Source: Noviherbaspirillum suwonense (GTDB taxonomy: Bacteria > Pseudomonadota > Gammaproteobacteria > Burkholderiales > Burkholderiaceae_D). From it: DNA of 64,000 nt. Below are positions 31,230 to 41,267 of this stretch, piece by piece; positions within the stretch are counted from its first letter, which is position 1, and each line of letters starts with the position of its first letter. The stretch covers positions 110,106 to 174,105 of the forward strand of contig NZ_FXUL01000013.1 in assembly GCF_900182955.1 (NCBI RefSeq). Direction: 5' to 3'. Both the position numbers and the translations under genes were made by a program. The notes beneath the pieces were generated by a model. The model was not told where the DNA came from. It saw only the letters and a program-made list of their open reading frames with translations, and made no database searches.

Positions 31230-31862
31230 ATGCGCACACCCGGCACCCCACCCAAGCACTTCTCGATGCTGCGCGGTTTCCACCTCGCGGATTTCTTTAC
31301 CCTGGGAAATGCCGCATGCGGCGTCGCCGCGGTGTTCCTGGCGATGCTCTACATGGGCAGCGCGTCGATGACGCATTTCTACGCGGCGGCCGCGATGGCG
31401 CCGGCGGCGCTGATCTTCGACGTGCTGGACGGCCGCATCGCCCGCTGGCGCAGCCAGCATTCATCGCTCGGGCGCGAACTCGACTCGCTGGCCGACATCA
31501 TCTCCTTCGGCGTGGCGCCGGCCGCGCTGGCCTTCGCCGCCGGCATGCGCGGCGGCCTCGACGCGGTGGCGCTGGCTTACTTCGTCTGCTGCGGCGTGAG
31601 CCGCCTGGCGCGCTACAACGTCACCGCGGAAACCCTGTCCGAAGGCGCCGACAAGGTGGCCTACTTCGAAGGCACGCCGATTCCGACCAGCGTGCTGCTG
31701 ACCGCCGTGCTGGCGTATGCGGCCTGGCAGGGACGCATCGGCGACGACCTGTACTGGGGCGTCTGGGCGATCGGACCGTGGCAGTTCCACCCGCTGGCGC
31801 TGCTGTTCGTGCTGTCCGGCACGCTAATGATCAGCAAGACGCTGCGCATACCGAAGTTCTGA
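31230..31862 (+). CDS. pssA: CDP-diacylglycerol--serine O-phosphatidyltransferase
   Basis: 210 aa integral membrane enzyme with the complete CDP-alcohol phosphotransferase motif DG-x2-AR-x8-G-x3-D-x3-D in DGRIARWRSQHSSLGRELDS plus LAD. It makes phosphatidylserine, the precursor of phosphatidylethanolamine, at the inner membrane. The remainder forms six hydrophobic helices. Phosphatidylcholine synthase and other CDP-alcohol transferases share the motif, but the N-terminal FTLGNAACGVAAVFLA matches PssA type II. It ends 18 nt from the end of the convergent tpsA gene. Confidence 0.88.
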   Translation: MRTPGTPPKHFSMLRGFHLADFFTLGNAACGVAAVFLAMLYMGSASMTHFYAAAAMAPAALIFDVLDGRIARWRSQHSSLGRELDSLADIISFGVAPAALAFAAGMRGGLDAVALAYFVCCGVSRLARYNVTAETLSEGADKVAYFEGTPIPTSVLLTAVLAYAAWQGRIGDDLYWGVWAIGPWQFHPLALLFVLSGTLMISKTLRIPKF

Positions 31863-31880
31863 CGGGCCGGCGCCGCGCCG

Positions 31881-34800
31881 TCACGGCAGCGGCGCAACGG
31901 CCCTGGATGGCGCGGCCGCCTTGCGGGCTTCCCCGGTCACCGGCCTGGGATGCCTGGCCGTTTTCCTCGCCGCCTTGGGCGCCGCCTTCTGGGCCGCCGC
32001 CGTGCCGGCCTTGGTCCGCGCGCTTCCGATGACCGGTCCCTGTTCCTTCGCGACCTCCCTTGCCGCGCCGATGACCGGCCCCGGCGGCTTGCCGCTCCCG
32101 GCGTCGGACGGCCTGGCCGCACTGCTGCGACCGGGCTGAGCCGACTGGGCCGGCGTCGCCGGCGTCCATGCCGGCGCCTTCTCCTTCGGCAGCGGCGCGC
32201 CCGTGCTGCTGTTCTTCGACGACACGCCCAGGTTCAGCACGTCGCTGCGGTCCTTGACGGTGGCGGTGCTGACGCCCTTCCCTGCTTCGGTCACGACGCC
32301 CCGGGCGGCCGACGTCTCCGTATTGGTCAGGCTGGCGGCGTCACCCGACTTCAGCGTCACCTGGCCGCCGCTGTTGATGGCCGTGCCCTGGTTGTGCTCC
32401 TCGGTACTGCCGCGCACGCCGGCGCCTTTCTTGCCCTCGGAAGCGTCCTTGTCGGTGCTCACCGTATTGCGGGTGGTGGCTTGCGCCGCGCCGAGCGAGC
32501 CGCCTATGGCGTTGGCCGTGCTCGTCGCCGTCTCCAGGCGCAGGTCGCCGGTTGCCGTCAGCGCCGCATCGCCCGCCGATTTCACGCTGCCGCCCTGCAT
32601 GGTCAGGTCGCGGCCGGCGGCAAACTGCGCGCCGCCGGCGCCGGCCTGCTCCGTGGCGCCGCGCCTGCTGTCGCTCTTCGCATAGTCGCCGGAAAGATCG
32701 AGCGCGCCGCTGCGCGAGCCGGCGGTGTTGTCGGGCGTGGCGGCGCCGTCCTTTCCCAGCGACGAAACCGTCTTGCTGCCGGCGCCGAGGGCAAGCTCGC
32801 CGGCGAATTTCATCGTTTCGGCGCTGTCCGTGGCAGCCTTCAGCGTCAGGTCGCGCCCGGCCGATACGGACGCCGCATTGCCAGCGCGCAGCTCGGTCCC
32901 TTCCAGCGCCGCATCGCCGCCGGCGCGCACCCGCATATTGCCGCCGGCGCTGACGCCGCCGGTGAGCGCCTTGTCGCTGGCGCTCTTTTCATACTGCCCC
33001 TTTGCGCTGAAACCGAACTTGCCGGCGTCGGTCTGCTTTTCCTTTTCCAGGTCCCTTTCGGTCGATGCGCCCAGCTTCAGGCTGCCTTCGGCGCCCAGCG
33101 CCTCGCTGCGGCTGGTGTCGCGCGCGGCGTCGAACGCCAGCTTGCCCTTCACATCGACATCGGCATTGCCGCCCGCCTTGAGCCGGCTGCCTTCCAGCCG
33201 CGCGTCGCCGCCGGTCGATAGCGCCAGGTCGCCGCCCGCGGCGATGTCGGCCACCGCCGCCTTACTGCCTGCTTCGGCCTTTTTCGAGTACTCGCCTTCC
33301 AGCGCCATGCCCTTGTCGCTGCCGCTATCGGACCTGGTCGCCGACAGCGCGAGGGCGCCGTGGATCTTTTCCTCCGACGTCGAACGGGTGCTCTGCGCGG
33401 CGGCGACATCGAGCTTGCCGCCGAACTCCATGCTGGCGTTGCCGCCGGCCTGGATGCCGGCGCCTTCGATCCGGGCATCGTCCCTGGTCCGGATCGCCAC
33501 GTCCCGCCCGGCCTGGATGCTGCCCGCCACCGCGTCCGACGCCTCGGCGGACGTGGTGGTCCGGTCGAAATTCCCGGACAGGCCGCCCGTCACCGGGCTG
33601 CCGGTGCCGGCGCTCACGCCGCCGCTGATCTTGCCGCCGCCTTCGGTTTTCTGCTCGGACGACTGGCTGGCGTTGCGCGCGGCTTTCATGTCCAGCGAGC
33701 CGGCCTGGAGGTCGACGTCCCTGCCGGCCATCCGCGCGCCTTCCAGCACCGTGGCGTCGGCGGACCTGCTGGCGAGCTTGCCGCCCGCGGTGATGCTGGA
33801 CACGACCGCGGTGCTGGCGCTGGCAGACTTGCCGGCGTCCTTGTGCGCATACTCGGCCTCGATGCCGGCGCCGGCATTGGCCTCCAGCACGGTCTTGCTC
33901 TGCTTTTTCTTGTCCAGCGTGTTGCCGGTATAGCCCGCGCCGACGCCGCCCGAGACCTGCAGGCTGCCCGACGCCTCGGCATCGGCCTTGCCGTACGCGC
34001 CGAGCTTGCCGATGTCGCTCTGCGTCTTCGAACTGCTGGAACTGGTGTTGCTGGCGGCCTGGCTGTCTATGGTCTTCGCTTCCTGGCTGAAGTTGCCGGC
34101 CGCGTCGATGCTGGTGCCGACATCGGCGATGCGGTTCCCGGCGCTGCGGCTGATGTCGCCCGATCCCGAACGGATCGTCGTCACCCTGGCGGTGCCGGCC
34201 GATTGCTGCTCCTCGGCGGCCTCGCGCTTGAACTGCAGGCCCGCGCCGCCCTTGGCCTCGGCAGTCGCGCTGCCTTTCGCGTCCAGGCTGGCGGAGGCGC
34301 CGGCATGGGCCGAGTCCTGGTTCAGCGCGCCATGGTCGCCGAGGCTGGCGCGCACTTCGCCCTTGACCGCGGCGGATCCCTTGGCCTGGGCCTTGGCGCC
34401 GCCGTCCGCATACAGTCCGCCGCTGGTCCTGGTGCTGGTGCTGCTGCTTTCCTTAATGTCCTGCGCCGCGGCGAACGTCATGTTTTGCGCCTTCAGCGCC
34501 ACCTGCCGTTCTCCCTGCAGGTCCGCGCCCTCGGCCTTCAGCGTGGCGCCGGCGGTGATGCGGAGGTCGGCGCCGGCCTCGACGGCGCTGCCCCGGTTGT
34601 TCACTTCCCTGCTGCTGGTGGCGGCCTGCAGGTCGCGCACCATGTCGATGTTGTTCCGGGAGCCGGCTTCCGCCCTGGCGTCGCCGCTGGCGGCGGCGCT
34701 GCCCTTCACCCCGGCGGCGACCTTGTCGGGCGTGGCGGCGCCGGGATTGCCGGCAGTCGCCAGCTTGCCGCTGCCTTCCGCGCTGGCCTTGCCGGATGCG

Positions 34801-37800
34801 GCGGCTTCGGCCTTGTTCTTCGAGTCGATCAGGAAACCCGCCGACGCGGTGCGGCTGGTGGTGCTGGCGGTCGTGATGTCCTGCGCTGCGAGTATGTCGA
34901 CCCTGTCGCCGGTGATCGCGACGTCGCCGGCCGCTTTCAGTTTCGCGCCTTCCAGCGTGACCTGCCTGCGCCCGCCGACCGTCAGCACGCCGCCGCTGGC
35001 AATCTCCGAGGCCACTGCCCGCTGCGCCGTGCGCTGCTCCGCGACGCTGGCGTTCTCCATCAGCGCCAGCCCGGCCTTGCCGTTCGCCTCGGCCGCCGCG
35101 CCCGCGGAAGCCGAGGCCGCAGCCGATCCCTTGGCCGCCAGGTCGTTGTTGGCGCTGCCGGTGGCAATGCCGCCGGCGCCGCCGTTGCCGCTTGCGGGCT
35201 TGCCGCTGGTGACGACGCTGTCTTCCCGGCTGAGCGCGGTCGACGATGCGCTGCGGTTCAGCGCGCCGTCATCGCGCGTCCTGCTGCTGCCGGCAGCCTG
35301 CGTGTCCACCGCGCTGACAACGCGGTTGCCGCGGTCGTCGACGACGGCGCCGCGCTGCTGACCGCTGGCGGAAGTCGCCACGTCCGTGTCCGCGGCCTTG
35401 CGTTTCGGGTCCGGCGTCAGGGCCTTGCCGGCGTCGACTTCAGCCGACGCGCTGGCGCTGCGGGTCGACGTCGCGCTGGTGCTGGCGACCTCCCGGCCGT
35501 CGACTTGGGTGCTGCGCTTGTCGCTGGTCTGGCTGGCGCTTTCCGATGCCGCCTTCGCATTCGCCGTGGCGGCGGTCGCGCCCTCGGACGACTGCTTCAG
35601 GTAGGTGCTGGTGTCGGTGCGGACGGCGCTGGCGTCGGTGTTCCTGCCGGCCTCGATGCGCACGGCGTCCGCGTCGAGCTGCACATCGACCTGCGCCTTC
35701 AGACTGGAGCCGCGCACCAGCAACTGCCTGTCGGCGCTGGCGTCGAGCCTGCCGCCGCTGGCGACCGAGGCCGCGACATTGCGCTCGGCCACCACCCCGG
35801 CCCTGGTGGTGCTGGTGCCGTACTGCCCGCCGCCGACACCGGCGCCGCTGACCGTCGCGCTGCCCTGCACCGACGTCCGGTCCTGGGCCGCGGCGATGGA
35901 AAGGTCGCGGCCAGCCTCCAGGACCATGTCCGCGCCCGACTGCACGCTGGAACCCTGCACCACCAGGTCGGCGCCGCTCCTGAGCGCAAGCGCGCCGCCG
36001 GCCGCCAGCGTGGAACGCAGCTGGGAATCGTTGCGGCTTTCCACGGTGCCGCCGTCGACGCTCCGGGTGCCGGCCAGGAGCTTGCTGGCCGTGGTCAGCT
36101 CGACGCTGCGGCCGGCGTCGACGGCGGCGTCGCCGCCCGCGGCCAGCGTCGCGCCGCGCACCGTCACGTCCTTCGCGGCCGATACCGACAGGTCGCCCCG
36201 GCTGGCGATGGCGGCGCGGCGGCCCATCCCGCCATCGACCGTGCCCAGCGCGCTGGTGTCGGCCTGGGTCTCATTGACCACGCTGCCGGCGGTGGACGCC
36301 ACGGCCACGCTGCGGCCCTCGATGCTGCCGCTCAGGTTGCGCACGTCGCCGGCCGTTGCGATCTCCACCTTGCCGCCGCGTATCGTGCCGCCGGCGTTCT
36401 CCAGCGCGGCGGTCCTGATGCGCAGGTCGAAGGCCTCGATGACCGCGCCGGAAATGACGGCCTGCCGGGTGGAGCGCGCCAGGTAGACCACCGGCACCAG
36501 CACCGGCGTGCCGCCGACGTCTTCCTCCACCATCCACACCAGGTCCTGCTCGAGGCGCGCAATCTGCTCCGGCGTCAGGCCCTTGCCGAACCTCAGGCCG
36601 AGCGGCGCGGCCTGGCCCGCGGCCTGCTGCATCAGCGCCTGGAACTGCGCTGCCTCGCTCGCCTGTCCCTGCAGGAACTGGCGGCCGGTCTGGGCCACGA
36701 CCTGGTCGCGGATCAGCCGCGCCTCGTAGGAAGCGTCGCCGAGCCGTTTCTGGAACAGTTCGGGATCGATGCCCAGTTCCCGCGCCAGCGCATCCGAACC
36801 GGGCGACCCGGCAGCCGGGCCGTTGACGAACAGCGGATTGGTCTCGACCAGGTAGCGCGCCGCCGGGTCCCTGGCCGGCACGAAGAAGCCGTTCGGATTG
36901 GCCGGCAGGGCCAGGTTCAGGCCCTGGAACGGTTGCGCCGCCGCGGCCGGGCCGACCGGTTTGATCTTCAATCCGGTCACCGGGTCGAGCGCTGCGCCGT
37001 CGCTGCCCGGGCGCAGCACGATCGCTTCGCGGCCGGGCTGCGTGCCGCCGATGGGATGGATGGTCGGGTCCGACGGCGAGCCGCGATTGATCAGCGTGCC
37101 GCCCTGGACATCGAGCGTGTCGGCGAAGATGCCGGCGTCAAAGGCCTGCAGCAGGGTGCGGGGAAGCGCGCGCCGGTAGACATGGTCCTGCACGTCGCCG
37201 CTGTTGCTGCTGGTCGTCGAGAAGCCCTCGCCGTTGGGCTTCAGGTAATCGGCGGCGCTTGCCGGATACGCATAGGTGATGCTGACCGAGGGCACCAGGC
37301 CGCTGGCGTCCACCGTGACGATTTCCTTCCATTGCCAGGAAAACCCGTAGCGGTCGAGGTGCAGGTCCTGGTTCACGAACGCCTGCGCGCCGCCGTCGCT
37401 GCTGTGGATTTTCACGGTCGGCGCCGACAGCAGCGCGGCGGTGTTGGCGCCCTTGAGGCCGTAGTCGATGTCCAGTACGGCGCCCGCGACGATCTGGCCC
37501 TTGCGCGTCGGGAACGGCGCGCTGAGCCGCTCGGTCACGCTCTGGTTCGCCTCGTACAGCGTGGTCACCCGGGTGGTGCCGGGCTTGCAGCTGAAAAAAT
37601 CGATGCAGGGCTCGACGAGCCTGCTCAGGGCGACCACCTGTTCGCCGGGCGTGCTGGTCCTGATCTCGGGCGCCGGTCCCACGGGAAGATTGCTGAAGGA
37701 CTCCGTGGTGCGGATGTCGATGTTCCGTTTCGCTTCCACGGTGCCGCTATTGGCGAACGTGCCGGCGTCGAGGCGGATGTCGCTGGCGTCCATGCTGGCA

Positions 37801-40800
37801 TCGTCGCCATTGCCGACCGCCTGTTTCGGCGCCGTCAGGGACAGCGTCTTGCCTGCGTACAGCGCGCCATCGTTCCGGATGCCGTCGCTGCGCGCGGTCA
37901 GCGACAGGCTGCCGGCGGACGACATGCCTGCGGTGCCGGTGTTGACGATGCCGGCGGCCTGCACGGCAAGGGCATCGGCGCCATGCATGACGCCCTGGTT
38001 GAGCAGCTTGCCGGCCAGGACGATCCGCGCATTGCCGGCGACGATGGCCGCATCCTTGCCCAGGTTGTCGAGCGCGCCGGCGTCGATCAGCGCGGCTTGA
38101 CGCGCGCCGATGCTGCCGCTGTTGGCCACGCTGCCGGCATACAGCGACAGGCTGTCGCCCAGCAGCATGCCGCCCGCGCCGTTCGTCAGCCTGCCGCTGC
38201 GGCGGGAAGGAGCGCCGATGGCCAGCGCCGCGCCGGACTGCACGCGGCCCTGGTTGCCGATGTCGGCGCCGCCCGCGATCGTCAGCGCGCCGGCTGCAAG
38301 CAGGCGGCTCGCGGCGCCATTGTTCTCCAGGCCGCCGGCCGCGGCCAGGTCCAGCGTGCCGCCGGCGGCGATCTCGCCGCTGTTCTGCAGCTTGCCGGCG
38401 CTGGCCACGAGCCGCGCCGCGCCGTCGGCCTGGATGACGCCGCGGTTGTCCAGCGCGCCGGCGTCGAGCGCGAGCAGGCCGGCGGCGCTGTCGGTCAGGA
38501 GGATGCCGCTGTTGAACAGCGTGCCGCCGACGCCGGCCGACAGGCTGCGCGCCGCCTGCATCCGGCCCTGATTGTCCAGCGACGCGGCGGCGGCCAGCAG
38601 GTCGCCGCCGGTGGAGAGCATGCGGCCATCCGGGCCCTGGTTGCGCAGCGCCGCGCCGGCGCCGATGTCCAGCGTGCCGGCCGACTGCATCAGGCCGCTG
38701 TTGTCGATGCCGGCCGCGGCCCGCGCCAGCAGCGAGCCGGCCGATTGCATGCCGCCGCCGTTGACCAGGCTCGCCGCCCGCAGCCGCAGCGCGGCCTGCG
38801 CGCCGGCCTGCAGCAGGCGGGCGCCGGCGCGGTTGGCCAGCTGGCCGCCGACCTGCAGGTCGACGCCGCTTGTGCCCTGGATCAAGCCGGCATTGTCCAG
38901 GTTGCGCGCGGCCAGCGACACGCTGCCGCCCAGCATGTCCGCGCCGCCGGCGTTCAGCACATCGCCCAGCCGCGCGCCTTCCTGCCCGACGCGCAGCGCG
39001 CCGCCGGCCTGGATCAGGCCGGCATTGGTCAGGCTGGCCGCAGCGGCCGCGCCGCCCGCGATGCTCAGGTCGCCGCCCGCCAGCATGCGGCTGGCGGCGC
39101 CGCGATTGTCGATCGCCGCCGCCTCGACCGACATCGCTTGCGCCTGCAGCAGGCCGCTGTTGTCGAGCCGGTCCGCGACCTTCACGGCGGCGGCGCCGGC
39201 GGATGCGATCGTGCCGCTGTTGCCCAGGCTGCCGGCGCCCAGCGCCAGCCGGCCGTCGCTCCCGCCGTCGGCCGCCGCGGTCGTCTCGATGACGCCGCTG
39301 TTGCCGAGCGCCGCGCCGACCGCCAGGCGCATGTCGCCGGCGGACTGCAGCACGCCGGCGTTGTCCAGGCTGCCAGCGTCGATACCGAGGCTGCCGCCCT
39401 TGCCCGTGACGAGCAGCGCGCCGCCCGGGCGATTGACGACGGCGCCGGAGGTGCGCACCGCCAGGCTGCTTGTGCCCTGGATCAGGCCGGCATTGTCCAG
39501 CGCCAGGCCATTGAAGACCGCGCTGCCCGCCAGCATGCGGCCGGTCGCGGCGTTGGCCAATGTGAGCGGCTTGCCGCCGGCGCCGATTGCCAGCGTCGTC
39601 CCGGCCTGCAGCAGGCCGCGGTTGGCGATGGCGAGCACGGCGGCCGGGTCGGCGGCGTCGATCGCCAGGGCCTGCGCCGACAGCAGCCGGCCGTCATTGT
39701 TCAGCGCGGTCCGTGCCGTCAGCGCCATGCCGGCCGCGGATTCGGCGTCGACGCCGGCGCCGGCCGTCAGCGCGCCGCCCTGCGCAGCCAGCGCCAGGTC
39801 CGCGCCGCTGACCAGCGTGGCCCGGGCCAGCGTCAGGTCGCCGCTGCTGGCGATGCGCATGCCGCGCGCGGCGGCGGCGCCGTCCTCGCCGCTGTAGAAG
39901 CCGCTGCCCAGCGCGCCGACCGACAGCGAGCCGGCCCGCAGCGCCAGCGTCGCGCCCGCTCCCCAGCGGCTGCCGTCGATCTCGGCATGGCCGGCGATCT
40001 GCGCGTCCAGCGTCGTGCCGGCGCTGCGGCTGGCGCCGCTGGCGGAACGGTCGGCCAGGCTCTTCGCCTGCAGCGACAGCGCGGCGCCGGCCCGCAGCGC
40101 GGCTTCCTCGAGCGTTGCGCCGCCTTCCGACGACAGGACCAGGTCGCGCCCGGCGCTGAGCGCGGCGGCGGCGCCGGACAGTTCGAGCGATGCCGCGCCG
40201 GCATCGCCGGCCTGGCGCACCTGCAGGTCGCGGGCGGCCGACATCCTGCCGTGCAATGCGACCCGGCCCGCGCCGTCGAGCCGGAAGTCGTCGATGCTGG
40301 CGGCGGCCTCGCCCAGCATGCGCACGCCGACGCCCGCCTCGGTGGCGATCAGGCGGATGCGCCCGGCGTACATGCCGCCCAGCGCGGTCGAGTCGATCGC
40401 CAGCGCCGGCGCCGGGCCGTCCGGCGTCGTCGCGCCGCCGATGTCCCGGCCCGCATAGCGCCACTGGTTATTGCCGGTGACGATGCCGAGGCTGCCGCCG
40501 GCGGCGGTATTGACCTGCCCGTCAATGCGCACGGCGCGGGTGACGATGTCGAGGATCTGCTGCGCGCTGGCGTTCAGGCCGCTGCCGTTGATCAGCACGT
40601 CGCCGCGCGAGACATTGAAACCGGCGATGCCGCCGTCGGCGCCGAACACCGGCACGCCGCTGGTGAGCGTCACGCGGTCGCTGTTGATGAAGCCGCAGCC
40701 GCCGCAGGTGATGCCGTAGGGATTGGCCACGATCACGTCGGCCTTCCCGCCCAGCACCTCGGTGAAGCCGGCCAGCGTGCTGCGCCTGGCCGACACCACC

Positions 40801-41249
40801 TCGTTGAGTATCACGCGCGCCTCGGAACCCAGGTTCGGGTTGCCTTCCAGCGCGCCGGCGAGCTGGGACTGGCGCAATCCGGGCAAAAGGCTGTTGTTCA
40901 GCACCAGGCCGCGCTGGTCGACGTCATAGCGCGTGTACTGGTTGCGGGACAGCCCGGCGCCGTTCGGGTTGTTGATGTTCACCACCGGCACGCCGTTCGG
41001 CGCGGTCGCCGCGCTGGCCGGCCCCTGCACGGGCAGCACGGTGGCCGGCGGACTCTGGGCGCCGGCCGGCCCTGCCAGGGCCAGCGCCGCGCACAGGCCC
41101 GCGGCGGCATGGGCGCCGGTGATGGCGGCGGCGGTGGAACAGGCGGCGCGGCCGCGGCCGCGCGCGGTTTCGGGCGCCACGATGCAGGCGCCGCGCGCTG
41201 CGCTCCAGATCAGTCGGAATGCGCGGTTCATGCTGGCATGTCGTTTCAT
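31881..41249 (-). CDS. giant filamentous hemagglutinin-type exoprotein (TpsA)
   Basis: 3122 aa. The N-terminus has an extended signal peptide (NRAFRLIWSAARGACIVAPE) ending near residue 65, so the ATG at 41231 is an alternative start. The TPS secretion domain (about 70-300) has NPNL, ANPYGITCGGCGFINSD and DVLINGSGLNA motifs. Next come many 20-30-residue repeats of LDNAGLIQ type (about 500-1100), then long hemagglutinin repeats of about 110 residues built on AGGDLALSTGGDARLEGSRL. The last 120 residues are Pro/Ala/Lys-rich with no cysteine. I see no VENN pretoxin motif, no toxin domain and no immunity gene, so adhesin or biofilm protein fits better than CdiA. It is 18 nt downstream of tpsB. Confidence 0.92.
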   Translation of the reverse strand: MKRHASMNRAFRLIWSAARGACIVAPETARGRGRAACSTAAAITGAHAAAGLCAALALAGPAGAQSPPATVLPVQGPASAATAPNGVPVVNINNPNGAGLSRNQYTRYDVDQRGLVLNNSLLPGLRQSQLAGALEGNPNLGSEARVILNEVVSARRSTLAGFTEVLGGKADVIVANPYGITCGGCGFINSDRVTLTSGVPVFGADGGIAGFNVSRGDVLINGSGLNASAQQILDIVTRAVRIDGQVNTAAGGSLGIVTGNNQWRYAGRDIGGATTPDGPAPALAIDSTALGGMYAGRIRLIATEAGVGVRMLGEAAASIDDFRLDGAGRVALHGRMSAARDLQVRQAGDAGAASLELSGAAAALSAGRDLVLSSEGGATLEEAALRAGAALSLQAKSLADRSASGASRSAGTTLDAQIAGHAEIDGSRWGAGATLALRAGSLSVGALGSGFYSGEDGAAAARGMRIASSGDLTLARATLVSGADLALAAQGGALTAGAGVDAESAAGMALTARTALNNDGRLLSAQALAIDAADPAAVLAIANRGLLQAGTTLAIGAGGKPLTLANAATGRMLAGSAVFNGLALDNAGLIQGTSSLAVRTSGAVVNRPGGALLVTGKGGSLGIDAGSLDNAGVLQSAGDMRLAVGAALGNSGVIETTAAADGGSDGRLALGAGSLGNSGTIASAGAAAVKVADRLDNSGLLQAQAMSVEAAAIDNRGAASRMLAGGDLSIAGGAAAAASLTNAGLIQAGGALRVGQEGARLGDVLNAGGADMLGGSVSLAARNLDNAGLIQGTSGVDLQVGGQLANRAGARLLQAGAQAALRLRAASLVNGGGMQSAGSLLARAAAGIDNSGLMQSAGTLDIGAGAALRNQGPDGRMLSTGGDLLAAAASLDNQGRMQAARSLSAGVGGTLFNSGILLTDSAAGLLALDAGALDNRGVIQADGAARLVASAGKLQNSGEIAAGGTLDLAAAGGLENNGAASRLLAAGALTIAGGADIGNQGRVQSGAALAIGAPSRRSGRLTNGAGGMLLGDSLSLYAGSVANSGSIGARQAALIDAGALDNLGKDAAIVAGNARIVLAGKLLNQGVMHGADALAVQAAGIVNTGTAGMSSAGSLSLTARSDGIRNDGALYAGKTLSLTAPKQAVGNGDDASMDASDIRLDAGTFANSGTVEAKRNIDIRTTESFSNLPVGPAPEIRTSTPGEQVVALSRLVEPCIDFFSCKPGTTRVTTLYEANQSVTERLSAPFPTRKGQIVAGAVLDIDYGLKGANTAALLSAPTVKIHSSDGGAQAFVNQDLHLDRYGFSWQWKEIVTVDASGLVPSVSITYAYPASAADYLKPNGEGFSTTSSNSGDVQDHVYRRALPRTLLQAFDAGIFADTLDVQGGTLINRGSPSDPTIHPIGGTQPGREAIVLRPGSDGAALDPVTGLKIKPVGPAAAAQPFQGLNLALPANPNGFFVPARDPAARYLVETNPLFVNGPAAGSPGSDALARELGIDPELFQKRLGDASYEARLIRDQVVAQTGRQFLQGQASEAAQFQALMQQAAGQAAPLGLRFGKGLTPEQIARLEQDLVWMVEEDVGGTPVLVPVVYLARSTRQAVISGAVIEAFDLRIRTAALENAGGTIRGGKVEIATAGDVRNLSGSIEGRSVAVASTAGSVVNETQADTSALGTVDGGMGRRAAIASRGDLSVSAAKDVTVRGATLAAGGDAAVDAGRSVELTTASKLLAGTRSVDGGTVESRNDSQLRSTLAAGGALALRSGADLVVQGSSVQSGADMVLEAGRDLSIAAAQDRTSVQGSATVSGAGVGGGQYGTSTTRAGVVAERNVAASVASGGRLDASADRQLLVRGSSLKAQVDVQLDADAVRIEAGRNTDASAVRTDTSTYLKQSSEGATAATANAKAASESASQTSDKRSTQVDGREVASTSATSTRSASASAEVDAGKALTPDPKRKAADTDVATSASGQQRGAVVDDRGNRVVSAVDTQAAGSSRTRDDGALNRSASSTALSREDSVVTSGKPASGNGGAGGIATGSANNDLAAKGSAAASASAGAAAEANGKAGLALMENASVAEQRTAQRAVASEIASGGVLTVGGRRQVTLEGAKLKAAGDVAITGDRVDILAAQDITTASTTSRTASAGFLIDSKNKAEAAASGKASAEGSGKLATAGNPGAATPDKVAAGVKGSAAASGDARAEAGSRNNIDMVRDLQAATSSREVNNRGSAVEAGADLRITAGATLKAEGADLQGERQVALKAQNMTFAAAQDIKESSSTSTRTSGGLYADGGAKAQAKGSAAVKGEVRASLGDHGALNQDSAHAGASASLDAKGSATAEAKGGAGLQFKREAAEEQQSAGTARVTTIRSGSGDISRSAGNRIADVGTSIDAAGNFSQEAKTIDSQAASNTSSSSSKTQSDIGKLGAYGKADAEASGSLQVSGGVGAGYTGNTLDKKKQSKTVLEANAGAGIEAEYAHKDAGKSASASTAVVSSITAGGKLASRSADATVLEGARMAGRDVDLQAGSLDMKAARNASQSSEQKTEGGGKISGGVSAGTGSPVTGGLSGNFDRTTTSAEASDAVAGSIQAGRDVAIRTRDDARIEGAGIQAGGNASMEFGGKLDVAAAQSTRSTSEEKIHGALALSATRSDSGSDKGMALEGEYSKKAEAGSKAAVADIAAGGDLALSTGGDARLEGSRLKAGGNADVDVKGKLAFDAARDTSRSEALGAEGSLKLGASTERDLEKEKQTDAGKFGFSAKGQYEKSASDKALTGGVSAGGNMRVRAGGDAALEGTELRAGNAASVSAGRDLTLKAATDSAETMKFAGELALGAGSKTVSSLGKDGAATPDNTAGSRSGALDLSGDYAKSDSRRGATEQAGAGGAQFAAGRDLTMQGGSVKSAGDAALTATGDLRLETATSTANAIGGSLGAAQATTRNTVSTDKDASEGKKGAGVRGSTEEHNQGTAINSGGQVTLKSGDAASLTNTETSAARGVVTEAGKGVSTATVKDRSDVLNLGVSSKNSSTGAPLPKEKAPAWTPATPAQSAQPGRSSAARPSDAGSGKPPGPVIGAAREVAKEQGPVIGSARTKAGTAAAQKAAPKAARKTARHPRPVTGEARKAAAPSRAVAPLP
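38868..39500. repeat. DNA-level repeats within tpsA
   Basis: The unit containing CTTGTGCCCTGGATCA and CCGGCATTGTCCAG occurs near 38869-38900 and again, almost unchanged, near 39469-39500. It encodes the LDNAGLIQGTS repeat. Near identity over more than 30 bp points to recent duplication or gene conversion inside the adhesin. Confidence 0.75.
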
Positions 41250-41267
41250 GGCGGAGGTCTTGTCGGG

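Noticed and set aside
31881..41249. Reading TpsA as a CdiA contact-dependent toxin
   Set aside because: No VENN motif, toxin fold or immunity gene. The C-terminus is a disordered Lys/Pro/Ala tail.
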